A stretch of DNA of 64,000 bases from Skermanella mucosa (GTDB taxonomy: Bacteria; Pseudomonadota; Alphaproteobacteria; Azospirillales; Azospirillaceae). This document shows positions 47,866 to 56,928 of the stretch, in pieces. Where the stretch lies: positions 3,344,501 through 3,408,500 of the forward strand of contig NZ_CP086106.1 in NCBI RefSeq assembly GCF_016765655.2. The letters run 5' to 3'. A program made the translations under genes and the position numbers. The notes below the pieces were generated by a model, which saw nothing but the letters and a program-made list of their open reading frames with translations, was not told the DNA's origin and searched no databases. The stretch's first letter is position 1. Each line of letters starts with the position of its first letter.

Positions 47866-49675
47866 GGCGTTCCCTTCCGGGGCCTTCGACCGGGAGCCGG
47901 CACAGGGGATTGGGCAGGTGCGCGTAGAGCGCCGCCTCGTTCGCCGTCTGAAGCTCGTCTATGTTGAGCAGCCGGGCCGTGAGGTTGAACTTCGCCCCGA
48001 TCGTCGGGCTGTCCAGCAGGCCGCCGATGAAGGACCGCCCCGCACGCCTCATCTGCGGCGCCAGGGACTCCAGGCGCCCGCGCAGGATGCCCAGCAGTTC
48101 CTCCTCGCCGGTCAGGCCGTCCTTGCCCATGCGGGCGATGACGGAGAAGACCTGGTTGACGATCGCGTAGTAGGAGAAGCGCCGGTTGATCTCGTCCTCG
48201 TCGTAATAGAGCGACGGCAGATTGTCGGCCTCCGGCGCATGGCGCCTCAACGACTCCCGATAGGAATTGCACAGGTAGAATCCCTGGTTGTCGCGGTAGT
48301 GGAAGCGGGTCGGCAACCCCTCCCCGATATCCAGGAGGCCGTTCTGCTGATGGGCTTCCAACGCGATGCCGTGCTCGTCGTAGAGCCGCACGAGGGGATC
48401 CAGCGCGCAGGCGAGATATCGGTCGAACCAGCGGCGGCACGCTTCCTCCAGCCGCCAGCCGTGCGCCGCCGCGACGCGCCGGACCAGCCGCTCCAGCCGC
48501 GAGACCTGTCCCGGCAGCGGGTCGGCGGTCAGCGCCGCGATGGCGACGACCCCGTTCCGCCGGCCGCCCGAGAAAGGATTCTCCCGGATGATCACCTCGA
48601 ACCCGCTCTCGCCGCCGCCCGGCGCCTCCAGCGTGATGTAGGCCGGGTCGAGCAGGAAGCGGAGGCCCTGCCCAAGCGCGGGTCCGATGGACCCGATCAG
48701 CTTCGCCATGATCACGCCGGCTTCAAGCTCGTGCCGCCGGTTGACGCGCACGGAGTTGGTGATCCGGACCGGCAGCGAGAACTTCAGCATCCAGGGGCTG
48801 TCCGGGCTGTAGACCGTACGGACGGACGACGTCGCCGTGAAGCACGGTCCGCCCTGCCCCAGCGCCCGAAGCACGCCCCGCGCCTGGAGGGCCCGGACGG
48901 CGGGATCGAGCAGGAGCGCTTCCGCCTGGAGCGGATGCATGGGAATGATCTGCTCGCCGTCAGCGAGGTCGAAACGCCCGGCATCGGCGCCCAGCGCCTC
49001 GGCGATCATCTCCGGGGCGGTGCGCCGGAAGGCCGACCGATGGCTGACATGGTCCGCCGCGACGGCGAAAAGCTGCAGGCGGAACCGCCCGTGCAGTTCG
49101 GGGGCATAGTGCGGCTGCTGCCAGGGGGTCATGCCCTGGACGCTCTTGGGCGTCGGGTGAAGCCAATGGCCGAAGACCAGCGATTGCTCCGCGGCGATGA
49201 AATCGTCCGCAGCGGCGATGAAATCGTCCGCAGCGGCGATGAAATCGTCCCCGGCGGCGGGACTGCGCCGGTTCGCGTCGAGATAGCAGCGGACCGACTG
49301 GTAGCTCTGGAGGACGCGAAGCAGGAACTCCAGTTCGCTGTCCCGGAGATCGGGCGCCCCGTCCGCCGGAACCCGCCCGTAGCTTTCCCGCGCCAGGGCG
49401 CACAGGGCGGAGAAAGGCTCCACCTGCCGCCAGCCGCCGTCCGCCAGCGGCCGGGTCCAGAGCCGGCCGAAACAGCTCGGTCCGCACAGCGAGCGGGTGA
49501 CGATCTCGCCGCGCAGGACCGCGCTCTGGGAAGGCAGGGTCCATTCGACGCAGTCTACCGCCGCCCCGTCCGGGACGGCGTGCCGGGCCGACCGGCCGGC
49601 ATCGATCTCCCGCCAGTAGCAGTTGGCGAAACTCTGGAAGGTGGCTTGCTCGGCGATCTGCTGAGTTGAAGGCAT
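47849..49675 (-). CDS. asbA: NIS siderophore synthetase AsbA-like (IucA/IucC family)
   Basis: A 608-residue synthetase that in petrobactin assembly condenses citrate with spermidine. Motifs are EQSLVFGHWLHPTPKS near residues 163-178, MHPLQAE near 245, ATSSVRTVYSPD near 275 and EAHQQNGLLDIGEG near 450. I chose ATG 49675; a GTG at 49720 would add fifteen residues without family support. An in-frame triplication of a seven-residue unit (residues 142-162) directly precedes the first active-site motif. It is the first biosynthetic gene, 52 bp after the receptor gene. Confidence 0.92.
   Translation of the reverse strand: MPSTQQIAEQATFQSFANCYWREIDAGRSARHAVPDGAAVDCVEWTLPSQSAVLRGEIVTRSLCGPSCFGRLWTRPLADGGWRQVEPFSALCALARESYGRVPADGAPDLRDSELEFLLRVLQSYQSVRCYLDANRRSPAAGDDFIAAADDFIAAADDFIAAEQSLVFGHWLHPTPKSVQGMTPWQQPHYAPELHGRFRLQLFAVAADHVSHRSAFRRTAPEMIAEALGADAGRFDLADGEQIIPMHPLQAEALLLDPAVRALQARGVLRALGQGGPCFTATSSVRTVYSPDSPWMLKFSLPVRITNSVRVNRRHELEAGVIMAKLIGSIGPALGQGLRFLLDPAYITLEAPGGGESGFEVIIRENPFSGGRRNGVVAIAALTADPLPGQVSRLERLVRRVAAAHGWRLEEACRRWFDRYLACALDPLVRLYDEHGIALEAHQQNGLLDIGEGLPTRFHYRDNQGFYLCNSYRESLRRHAPEADNLPSLYYDEDEINRRFSYYAIVNQVFSVIARMGKDGLTGEEELLGILRGRLESLAPQMRRAGRSFIGGLLDSPTIGAKFNLTARLLNIDELQTANEAALYAHLPNPLCRLPVEGPGRERHALAP
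49190..49252 (-). repeat. Three tandem 21-bp units within asbA
   Basis: Three nearly identical 21-bp units encode (G/A)DDFIAA three times at AsbA residues 142-162. The reading frame is kept. Only one unit is expected in the family at this place, so it looks like a recent tandem expansion in a surface helix. Confidence 0.9.
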
Positions 49676-49727
49676 GTTTTGCCAATCCTGGCGATGGCAC
49701 GACAAGGGCCGCTGAGGCACCGCGGGG

Positions 49728-52055
49728 TCAGAACTGCGCGGTCGCGGTGATCAGGAAAGACCGGCCCGGCTGATAGAGCGGCGTCACCGTCCCGAACTCC
49801 TGCCCGTAGGTCGCGCGGTCGGCATAGGTGGCGTCGAACAGGTTGCGGACGTCGGCCCTCAAGGTGAGGTTCGAATATTGCGCCGGCCGGTATTCCGCGA
49901 ATATGTTGAAGACCTCGTAGCCTTCGAGCGGCTGCTGGCCCGCCTGGACGTCGTCGTAGTCCAGCACGATCTCGACATCCGCGCCGAAAGTCATGTTCCA
50001 GTCCGTGACGGCCTGGGAGCCGCCCAGGGTGACGATCTGCCCCACCGGGGTGGCGAGATAGGTTCCGGTATCGGAATCCGCCGGCTGCCCGTCGATGGTC
50101 ACGTCGATATCGGCGTAAGCGACCCGCACGAACCCGTCGTTCCAGGAATAGCCGGCGCCGATTTCATAGCCGTCCGATTCCACGTCGCGCGCGAGGTTGG
50201 CGCTGGCCGCGGAGAACCTCGCCGCGCGCGCATCGTCGATCCTGGTCCGGAAGACGGTGCCGTCGACCGTGAAGCCGCGGTAGCGGGCTTCCAGGCCGGC
50301 GGTCACGTTGTCCGAGGTCACAGGCTCCGGCCCGGAGCCGTAGTCCCAGGCCGAATTCATGATGAAGTTCTCGGCCAGCGGGATGCCCGCCCAGGCGTGG
50401 GAGTATCCGGCCCTGGCCGTCAGGAACTCCGGGATCAGGTCGAACTCGCCCGAGGCGTTGTGACTGACGCCGGAGTTGGTCCAGTCCTCGCCGGTGGTTC
50501 CCTCGAACTTCTGCCGGTCGCCGCGCAGCCCGAAGGACAGGCGCAGGCGCTCCCACGGCTCGATCCGGGCCTGGGCGTAGAGACCGACATTGTCCGCCTT
50601 TTCCGTGGCCTTGAAGGTCTCGTCCTCGTAAGTACCTTCGTCGCGGTAGAAATCCACGCCGGCCGTGATCGTCCCCAGCCCGAACGAGAAGACGTTCTCG
50701 GCCTTGCCGTTCAGGGATTCGGTCTTGCCGGTGCCCGGGATGCTGGCCGGAACGGTACTGGGCGGCACGGGACGGAAGAAGATCGGCGTTTCAACGTCGG
50801 TGCGGCCATAGGCCAGGACCAGCTTCGGGTTCCACAGGTCCATCGGCAGGGTGTCGCTGTAGGTGAACACCACGTTCTGCCGGTCGAGGGTATAGTCGCG
50901 CACCCGCGGCTCCCAGGGCGGCCGGCCGGAGATCCCGCCGATGTTCGCCCGGAACGGCCGGGTCGCGTCGTCGTAGACCCGCTCGTAGCTCAGCTGGAAG
51001 CGGTTGCCCCCGTCGCTCTCCACGGCGGCCTTGGCGAGGCCGCTCAGGATGTCGGTCCCGGTTCCGGCCACCTCGTCGCCGTTGCCCGCCTCGAACTTGC
51101 CGCCCTTGCCGTAGGTGACGTAGCCGAGGGCCTCGTATCCCTCGTGGAGGCCATAGCCGGCCAGGCTGGTGGTCAGCACCGGGCCGTTGGTGTTGAAGAT
51201 GGACTTGACGAAGGCGCCGACGCCGTCGCCCGACAGGAAGTCGCGCGCGTCCTTCGTCTCGTAGGCGATGGAGCCGGCCAACGCGCCCGGACCCGCATCC
51301 GCCGGCGCCACGCCGGCATCGACCCGCACGACCTTCAGGAAGCTGGGATCGATCAGCGTCGTGCCGTTATGGTGGAAGACCTTGTTGTTCTGGCGGCTGC
51401 CGTCGATGCTGACGGCGAGATTGGTCTCCTCCACGCCGTTGACATAGACCTTCTGCGACATGGGCACGGAGCTGCCGACCCGGATCCGGGGCTCCCCGGC
51501 GAAGACTTCCCGGATACTCGTGGGGTTCCTGCGTTCCAGGTCCGCCGACGTGATGGTCGTCCGGCCGACGCCCCAGCCGGTACCGGAGCCGGAAACGGTG
51601 ACCGGGTCCAGCATCAGGGTTCCCGCCGGGGCGGGGGTCGCTCCGGCGCCGGTCTGTGCCTGGGTCGCCACGAGCGAAGCGGTCGCCGGTCCGGTCATGC
51701 GAAAGCCGACGCCGGTCCCGGCCAGCAGGGTTTCCAGGGCCTGGGCGGGCGGCATGGCGCCGGTGACGGCTCGGGAGGTCCGGCCGTCCGCCAGGGCGCT
51801 GGAATAGCCGATCTGCCAGCCGGTCTGGCGGATGAAGCCGTCCAGCGCGGCTTGCAGCGGCTGGGCCGGGATCGAGAAGGCGACCGGCTGGTCGGCGGCG
51901 CCGGACTGTGCCGCCTGCTGGGCCGAGGCCGGCGCGGGGAGCCCCAGGGCACCCCCGAGGGCCGTCGATGCCATAAGGGCCAGGATCAAATGCCGGGCGG
52001 CCGTCTTGTTTATGCGCGTCGAAGTTCCCGGTGTCACACCCGTCCGGCAATACAT
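49728..52055 (-). CDS. TonB-dependent receptor with N-terminal signalling domain (FecA-like)
   Basis: A 775-residue outer-membrane receptor. A signal peptide ends at ASA-QQ near residue 46; an STN signalling domain spans about 57-112 (AFSIPAQPLQAALDGFIRQTGWQIGYSS). A TonB-box/plug begins near 130-150 and the barrel ends in the Phe-terminated strand RSFLITATAQF. The signalling domain implies control through FecR and a FecI-type sigma factor, both encoded next door. By context it imports the ferric petrobactin-type siderophore, though plug residues such as RQNNKVFHHNGT also recall haem-type receptors. I chose ATG 52055 with GGGAG nine bases upstream. Confidence 0.9.
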   Translation of the reverse strand: MYCRTGVTPGTSTRINKTAARHLILALMASTALGGALGLPAPASAQQAAQSGAADQPVAFSIPAQPLQAALDGFIRQTGWQIGYSSALADGRTSRAVTGAMPPAQALETLLAGTGVGFRMTGPATASLVATQAQTGAGATPAPAGTLMLDPVTVSGSGTGWGVGRTTITSADLERRNPTSIREVFAGEPRIRVGSSVPMSQKVYVNGVEETNLAVSIDGSRQNNKVFHHNGTTLIDPSFLKVVRVDAGVAPADAGPGALAGSIAYETKDARDFLSGDGVGAFVKSIFNTNGPVLTTSLAGYGLHEGYEALGYVTYGKGGKFEAGNGDEVAGTGTDILSGLAKAAVESDGGNRFQLSYERVYDDATRPFRANIGGISGRPPWEPRVRDYTLDRQNVVFTYSDTLPMDLWNPKLVLAYGRTDVETPIFFRPVPPSTVPASIPGTGKTESLNGKAENVFSFGLGTITAGVDFYRDEGTYEDETFKATEKADNVGLYAQARIEPWERLRLSFGLRGDRQKFEGTTGEDWTNSGVSHNASGEFDLIPEFLTARAGYSHAWAGIPLAENFIMNSAWDYGSGPEPVTSDNVTAGLEARYRGFTVDGTVFRTRIDDARAARFSAASANLARDVESDGYEIGAGYSWNDGFVRVAYADIDVTIDGQPADSDTGTYLATPVGQIVTLGGSQAVTDWNMTFGADVEIVLDYDDVQAGQQPLEGYEVFNIFAEYRPAQYSNLTLRADVRNLFDATYADRATYGQEFGTVTPLYQPGRSFLITATAQF

Positions 52056-52161
52056 TCCCCACAACTCCCGTCGTCTGCTGGCGTCGGGGAGCGTCCGCTC
52101 TCGGCTGAGAACCTCCCCATCCAGCCAGACGTTCGGAGCCGGCGGGTCTCACAAAAAATTT

Positions 52162-53178
52162 TCACGCCAGGATGACGATGCCGCCCGGCAGGACGGTCAC
52201 GCTCGCTCCCGCGATCCCGGCAAGGGACCGGAGCGCGCCGACCGGATCGTCCAGCCGGTAGCTGCCGCTCACCAGTTCGCCGTCGATCCCGTGATCGAGG
52301 ACCAGGATCGTCCCGGCGTAGTAACGGCGCAGGTTGTCGATGACTTTTCCGAACGGCTGTTCATGGAAGACATAGCGCCCCTCGCGCCAGGCGAGCGCCA
52401 CGTCCGGCCTGACCCGAACCGCGGCGGACAGGCCCTGGGCCGTGGCGGTCACCCGCTCGCCGGGCGCCAGCGTCAGGGCCGGCCCGGCGTCATCAAGCCG
52501 GCCGACGGTGATCCGTCCCTCCTCCAGGAAGATCTCGTCCTCCGCGCCGTTGGACTGCACGGCGAAGGCCGTTCCGGTCACCTCGACCGTGCTGAAGCCG
52601 GCGGCCACCCGGAACGGCCTCGCCCGGTCCGGGACCACGTCGAAGAACGCTTCCCCCCGGAGCAAGCGGACGTTCCGCCGCCCGTCGCCGAAATCCAGCG
52701 CCACGGCGGAGGCGGCGTCCAGCACCATCGTGGAGCCGTCCGGCAGCGAAAGTTCGCGCCGGTCGCCCGCCTCGGTCAGGTAGTCCGCGTTCCAGCGCAG
52801 CATGGCGGCGGGCAGCAGCGGCAGTCCGGCCAAGAGGAATACCGACGCGGCGGCCAGCGACATCCACCGCAGCCGGTGCGGCATATTGGCTGGCGGACGG
52901 GGCCGCGGCCCGGAAGCCCGCGCGCCCGCGACGGTCGCGGCCCGAAGCTCCGGCATGGCGCCGACTTCGGCGACGAGGTCGAACGCGGCGCCGTGGCGCG
53001 GGTCGCTGCGGCGCCACTCCCGGTAGGCCGCCAGCGTCTCCGGATCGGCCGTTCCGTCCTGAAGCGCCACGAACCAGGAAAGCGCCGCATCCGTGACCGG
53101 ATCGGGATGCCGGAAATTCCCAGCGTCGCCCGGACGGTCCGCGTCTCTCTGCTCCACTCGGGTCATCCACCGTTCCAT
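52162..53178 (-). CDS. FecR-type anti-sigma/sigma regulator
   Basis: About 338 residues. A cytoplasmic N-terminal DUF4880-type segment (AALSWFVALQDGTADPETLAAYREWRRSDPRHGAAFD, residues 31-67) is followed by one transmembrane helix at 106-127. A periplasmic FecR domain (132-225) comes next, then a C-terminal STN-like part (QPFGKVIDNLRRYYAG). It should receive the signal from the receptor's N-terminal domain and control the ECF sigma factor. The start is uncertain: ATG 53178 or 53166. The 106-bp gap before the receptor gene contains an A/T tract right after the stop and could hold a sigma-dependent promoter. Confidence 0.88.
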   Translation of the reverse strand: MERWMTRVEQRDADRPGDAGNFRHPDPVTDAALSWFVALQDGTADPETLAAYREWRRSDPRHGAAFDLVAEVGAMPELRAATVAGARASGPRPRPPANMPHRLRWMSLAAASVFLLAGLPLLPAAMLRWNADYLTEAGDRRELSLPDGSTMVLDAASAVALDFGDGRRNVRLLRGEAFFDVVPDRARPFRVAAGFSTVEVTGTAFAVQSNGAEDEIFLEEGRITVGRLDDAGPALTLAPGERVTATAQGLSAAVRVRPDVALAWREGRYVFHEQPFGKVIDNLRRYYAGTILVLDHGIDGELVSGSYRLDDPVGALRSLAGIAGASVTVLPGGIVILA

Positions 53179-53276
53179 TTCCGGATATGTATATAACTTA
53201 GACGCCTCCGGAGGCGCACAACACATTATGCGAAGAAGATTCTTTGAGCGGTCCGCCGGTCCTGGCCCTCCACAAA

Positions 53277-53291
53277 TGCGAATAATTATCA
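53277..53291. promoter_or_regulatory. Fur-like box between fecR and the sigma factor gene
   Basis: On the minus strand TGATAATTATTCGCA matches the 7-1-7 Fur consensus TGATAAT-N-ATTATCA at twelve of fourteen positions. It lies 99 bp from the fecR start and 141 bp from the sigma-factor start, in the only A+T-rich part of this 253-bp divergent region. Iron repression of one or both transcripts is the likely role. Alphaproteobacteria may instead use Irr or RirA, so the assignment is moderate. Confidence 0.55.
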
Positions 53292-53431
53292 GTTGCAGTA
53301 GTCCGCCGATTCTGGCAAGCCTTCGCGGCAATGATCTCCAGAAACCCCGGGAACGACCCGTCCCGGTCCAGGCAGGCGAACCTCCTTTCGCGACGCGAAG
53401 GGCGCGCCTGCGCAGCATGACAAGGCTGACC

Positions 53432-53947
53432 ATGCCCGCCAGTTTGAACGCAATCTATCTTGATCATCGCCACTCGCTTCTCGGGCGGGCCATGAGGGTC
53501 GTCCGCAACCTCCATACCGCGGAGGACGTGCTTCAGGAAAGTTACCTGCGGGCTCACAAGGCGGCGGAGAACGGCCCGATCGACAATGTGGGCGCCTTCC
53601 TGCACCGTACCGTCCAGAACCTGGCGCTCGATCACCTGCGGCGGCGGAGGACTAGGGAGCGCTTCGAGATCAGCCCACCCGAAACGTTCGATGCGATGGA
53701 GATCGCGTCGGACAGCCCGTCGGCGGAGGACCATCTGCTCCACCGCGAGCGCCTGGACAAGTTCAAGGGCGCGTTCGCGACGCTTCCCGAACGCGCCCGC
53801 AAGGTCTGGGTCCTCAACCGGGTCGAGGGCTGGTCCTATCCGAAGATCGCCGACCATCTCAGGATATCGCAGGGGACCGTGTTCAACGACATGAAGCTGG
53901 CGATGGGCCATTTCCTCGATGCGATCTCCCGCGCCGAGCGGGATTGA
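53432..53947 (+). CDS. ECF sigma factor, FecI type
   Basis: A 171-residue sigma factor. Region 2 is LDHRHSLLGRAMRVVRNLHTAEDVLQESYLRAHKA (about residues 10-44) and region 4 is LPERARKVWVLNRVEGWSYPKIADHLRISQGTVFNDMKLA (about 115-155). I chose ATG 53432 because AAGG lies upstream at suitable spacing and region 2 then begins normally; ATG 53417 is the alternative. It should direct RNA polymerase to the receptor/siderophore promoter when FecR signals ferric-siderophore uptake. It is divergent from fecR, not in the usual fecI-fecR operon. Confidence 0.9.
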   Translation: MPASLNAIYLDHRHSLLGRAMRVVRNLHTAEDVLQESYLRAHKAAENGPIDNVGAFLHRTVQNLALDHLRRRRTRERFEISPPETFDAMEIASDSPSAEDHLLHRERLDKFKGAFATLPERARKVWVLNRVEGWSYPKIADHLRISQGTVFNDMKLAMGHFLDAISRAERD

Positions 53948-54088
53948 TCAGGCAGGCGGCGCGGCCGGCGATGACGGGAAAAGCGAAGTTGATTTCGGAG
54001 GTTGCGGAACGTCGAACGTCTTAGGATGGGAGCCGCATTCCGCGGCTGCCCTGTTCGTGGCCGTGTCCGGCAGAATTCTTGGGGCCCC

Positions 54089-55828
54089 ATGGTGTTGAAG
54101 GACTTCTTTAGCTATTACCGCCCGCACCGGAGGCTGTTCCTGGTGGATTTCGGCGGGGCGATCCTGTCCGGCCTGCTCTCGCTGGGCTTTCCCTTCGCGG
54201 TGACCGCCTATGTGGACCACCTGCTGCCCGAAGGCGACTGGGAACTGATCCTGCTGGCGAGCGTCGGCCTGCTGGCGGTCTACCTGGTGAACACGGGCCT
54301 GATCGCCGTCGTGACCTATTGGGGCCACGTGCTGGGCATCAGCATCGAGACCGAGATGCGCCGCCGCGCCTTCGACCACCTGCAACGGCTGCCGCTGCGC
54401 TTCTTCGACCAGAACAAGACCGGGCACCTCGTCGCGCGGCTGACCAAGGATCTGGAAGAGATCGGCGAACTGGCCCACCACGGGCCGGAGGACCTGTTCA
54501 TCGCCGTCATGACCTTCCTGGGAGCATTGGCGCTGATGATGACGGTGCATGTTCAGCTGGCCCTGATCACGCTCCTGATCGTTCCGGTGGTCATGGTGAT
54601 CGTGCTGCGGTTCGGAAAGGACATGACGGCCAACTGGCATGCGCAGTTCGACCGCGTCGGCGCGTTCAACGCCAGGATCGAGGAAGTGGTCGGCGGGGCT
54701 CGGGTCGTCCGGGCCTTCGCCAACGAGGCCCACGAACGGGCGATGTTCGCCAAGGACAACGCCCAGTACAGGCAGGCCAAGCTCAACGGCTACCGCATCA
54801 TGGCCTATAGCCTGGGACTGAACTATCTGGGCATGCGGCTGGTCCAGGTCGTGGTGCTGGTCGCCGGGACCTGGTTCGTCCATGCCGGGAGCCTGAGCAT
54901 CGGCGAGTTCGTGGGCTTCCTGCTGCTGATCAACGTCTTCTACCAGCCGCTGGAGCGGATCGCGGCGGTGATCGAGAACTACCCGAAGGGAATAGCCGGG
55001 TTCCGCCGCTACCAGGAATTTCTGGCCACCGAGCCCGAGATCACCGACCGCCCCGGCGCCGTCGCGGCACCGGCGTTCAAGGGCGCCGTCGCCTTCGAGG
55101 GCGTGCGCTTCGGCTATGATCCGGCGAGGCCGGTCCTCGACGGCGTGTCGCTCTCGGTCCGTGCCGGCGAAACCGTCGCGTTCGTCGGACCTTCCGGGGC
55201 GGGCAAGACCACCCTGCTGTCGCTCCTGCCGCGATTCTACGAGGTGAACCGGGGACGGATCACGATCGACGGCCATGATATCCGCGACCTGACGCTGGCG
55301 TCCCTGCGCCAGCAGATCGGCATCGTGCAGCAGGACGTCTTCCTGTTCGCCGGGACCCTGCGCGACAACATCGCCTATGGCAGGCTGGACGCGACGGAAA
55401 ACGAGATCCTGGAGGCCGCCCATCGAGCCCGGCTGGACGGATTGGTCGCCGATTGTCCCGAAGGCCTGGACACGATCGTCGGCGAACGCGGCGTGAAGCT
55501 TTCGGGCGGACAGAAGCAGCGCGTCGCGATCGCCCGGATCTTCCTGAAGAATCCCCCGATCCTGATCCTCGACGAGGCGACATCCGCCCTGGATACCGAG
55601 ACCGAACGGGCGATCCAGGCGTCCCTCCAGGAGTTGGCCCGCGGCCGCACGTCCCTGATCATCGCCCACCGCCTGGCGACCATCCGCGACGCCGACCGGA
55701 TCGTCGTCATCAATGGCGGCGGTATCGCCGCGGAGGGAGCGCACGAAAGCCTGATCCGGGCCGGCGGCCTTTACCAGCGTCTTCACGAAGCGCAGGACCT
55801 GGCGGTTCCGAACCGGATGAAGGCGTAA
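54089..55828 (+). CDS. ABC exporter, transmembrane-ATPase fusion
   Basis: A 579-residue half-transporter. Six helices lie within residues 1-310; the ATPase domain has GPSGAGKTT near 370, Q-loop VQQDVFLFAGTLRDNIAYG, signature LSGGQKQRVAIARIFL near 474 and Walker B ILILDEATSALDTE. The start MVLKDFFSYYRPHR is typical of this subfamily. It lies downstream of the sigma factor in the same direction, with a 141-bp gap. The siderophore island suggests that it exports the siderophore or its intermediates; lipid or drug export is the alternative. Confidence 0.9.
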   Translation: MVLKDFFSYYRPHRRLFLVDFGGAILSGLLSLGFPFAVTAYVDHLLPEGDWELILLASVGLLAVYLVNTGLIAVVTYWGHVLGISIETEMRRRAFDHLQRLPLRFFDQNKTGHLVARLTKDLEEIGELAHHGPEDLFIAVMTFLGALALMMTVHVQLALITLLIVPVVMVIVLRFGKDMTANWHAQFDRVGAFNARIEEVVGGARVVRAFANEAHERAMFAKDNAQYRQAKLNGYRIMAYSLGLNYLGMRLVQVVVLVAGTWFVHAGSLSIGEFVGFLLLINVFYQPLERIAAVIENYPKGIAGFRRYQEFLATEPEITDRPGAVAAPAFKGAVAFEGVRFGYDPARPVLDGVSLSVRAGETVAFVGPSGAGKTTLLSLLPRFYEVNRGRITIDGHDIRDLTLASLRQQIGIVQQDVFLFAGTLRDNIAYGRLDATENEILEAAHRARLDGLVADCPEGLDTIVGERGVKLSGGQKQRVAIARIFLKNPPILILDEATSALDTETERAIQASLQELARGRTSLIIAHRLATIRDADRIVVINGGGIAAEGAHESLIRAGGLYQRLHEAQDLAVPNRMKA

Positions 55829-56019
55829 ATCTCCGGGGCCGGAGCTGGCGCGATCCGGTTCAGGAGACCCGCAAGGTTGCCATGCCGCCGGTGCCGGAGC
55901 ATTGTGGGGCGAGACGCGAGCAGCATGGCGATCCGAAGCGACAGCATGAAACCACATGATCACCCAACCGTCGCCGGACGGCACCGGCGTCTGACCCCGG
56001 GGGCCGGGGACGGCGGGCC

Positions 56020-56928
56020 TTGACGCCGCGGGAGCGGAACCTCCGGATTGTCCTGAGTGGATTTGCCTGGGCCGCGGTCACGGTGACCATTTTCGCCGGC
56101 TGGTTCGTCGTGACCCGGTTCGGCGTGACCCGCGAACTGCGCGTCTGGGACATCACCGCGCTCCGGTTCGGGATCGGCACGCTGATCCTGCTGCCCGTCC
56201 TGCTTGGCCGGACCGGCCGGCTGCCGAAGGGCGCCTGGACCGAAGGGCTGCTGTTCTCGGCGCTCTGGGGAGCGCCCTTCGTCCTGCTCGTCGCGATGGG
56301 GCTCCAGCTCACCTCCGCCGCCCAGGCCTCGTCCGTCACCCCGACCATGATGCCCGTGTTCTCCGGAGCGATCGCGTGGCTGGCCCTGCGGGAGCGGCCC
56401 GGCCGGGGCCGTCTCGCGGGATATGCCGCGATCATCGCCGGTCTCGTCGGACTGACCGTCGGCGCATCGCTTTCCGGAGCGTCTCCCAGCCCGGCGGGGT
56501 TCGCCTGCCTGCTTCTGGCATCGGCCATGTGGGCGCTCTACACGATGCGGTTCCGGCGGAGCGGTCTCGCCCCGATCCAGGCGGCGGCGCTGATCTGTTT
56601 CTGGTCGGCCGTCCTGTTCCTGCCGGCCTACCTGGCGTTCGACCTCGCCCGCCTCGGTAGCGCCCCGTTCCAGGAGGTCTTGGTCCAGTCCGTCTATCAG
56701 GGCGTGCTGATGAGCGCGGTCGCCATCGTGACCTTCAACAGGGCGGTCTCCCTCCTCGGCTCGGGAGCGGCCACCGCGATCGTAGCATTGGTCCCGGTGA
56801 TGGCATCCTTGATAGCCATTCCCGTCCTGGGAGAGATCCCGACGCCCATCGAGGGCGTCGCGATCGCCGTCATCGTGATCGGCGTGACGCTGGCGGCGCG
56901 CCCGCCGCGGGCCGGGGTGTCGGCATGA
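56020..56928 (+). CDS. EamA/DMT family exporter
   Basis: A 302-residue inner-membrane protein with ten helices in two EamA repeats (about 10-140 and 150-295). A TTG start at 56020 is the earliest plausible start; no ATG or GTG precedes the first helix in frame, and the ribosome-binding site is weak. Family members export amino acids or metabolites. It follows the ABC exporter by about 190 bp, in which I see nothing definite. A link to siderophore export or polyamine handling is conceivable but unproven. Confidence 0.82.
   Translation: MTPRERNLRIVLSGFAWAAVTVTIFAGWFVVTRFGVTRELRVWDITALRFGIGTLILLPVLLGRTGRLPKGAWTEGLLFSALWGAPFVLLVAMGLQLTSAAQASSVTPTMMPVFSGAIAWLALRERPGRGRLAGYAAIIAGLVGLTVGASLSGASPSPAGFACLLLASAMWALYTMRFRRSGLAPIQAAALICFWSAVLFLPAYLAFDLARLGSAPFQEVLVQSVYQGVLMSAVAIVTFNRAVSLLGSGAATAIVALVPVMASLIAIPVLGEIPTPIEGVAIAVIVIGVTLAARPPRAGVSA

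Noticed and set aside
49190-49252. CRISPR-like direct repeats
   Set aside because: The 21-bp units are contiguous with no spacers and are in frame within asbA.
52056-52161. FecI-type promoter between fecR and the receptor gene
   Set aside because: An A/T tract and a CGTCT are present, but their spacing (about 26 bp) does not fit known ECF promoter spacing, so I do not list it as a site.
53093-53431. N-terminal extension of the ECF sigma factor
   Set aside because: The frame stays open upstream across the Fur-like box and the antisense of fecR, but the translated extension is unlike sigma factors and region 2 begins properly from ATG 53432.
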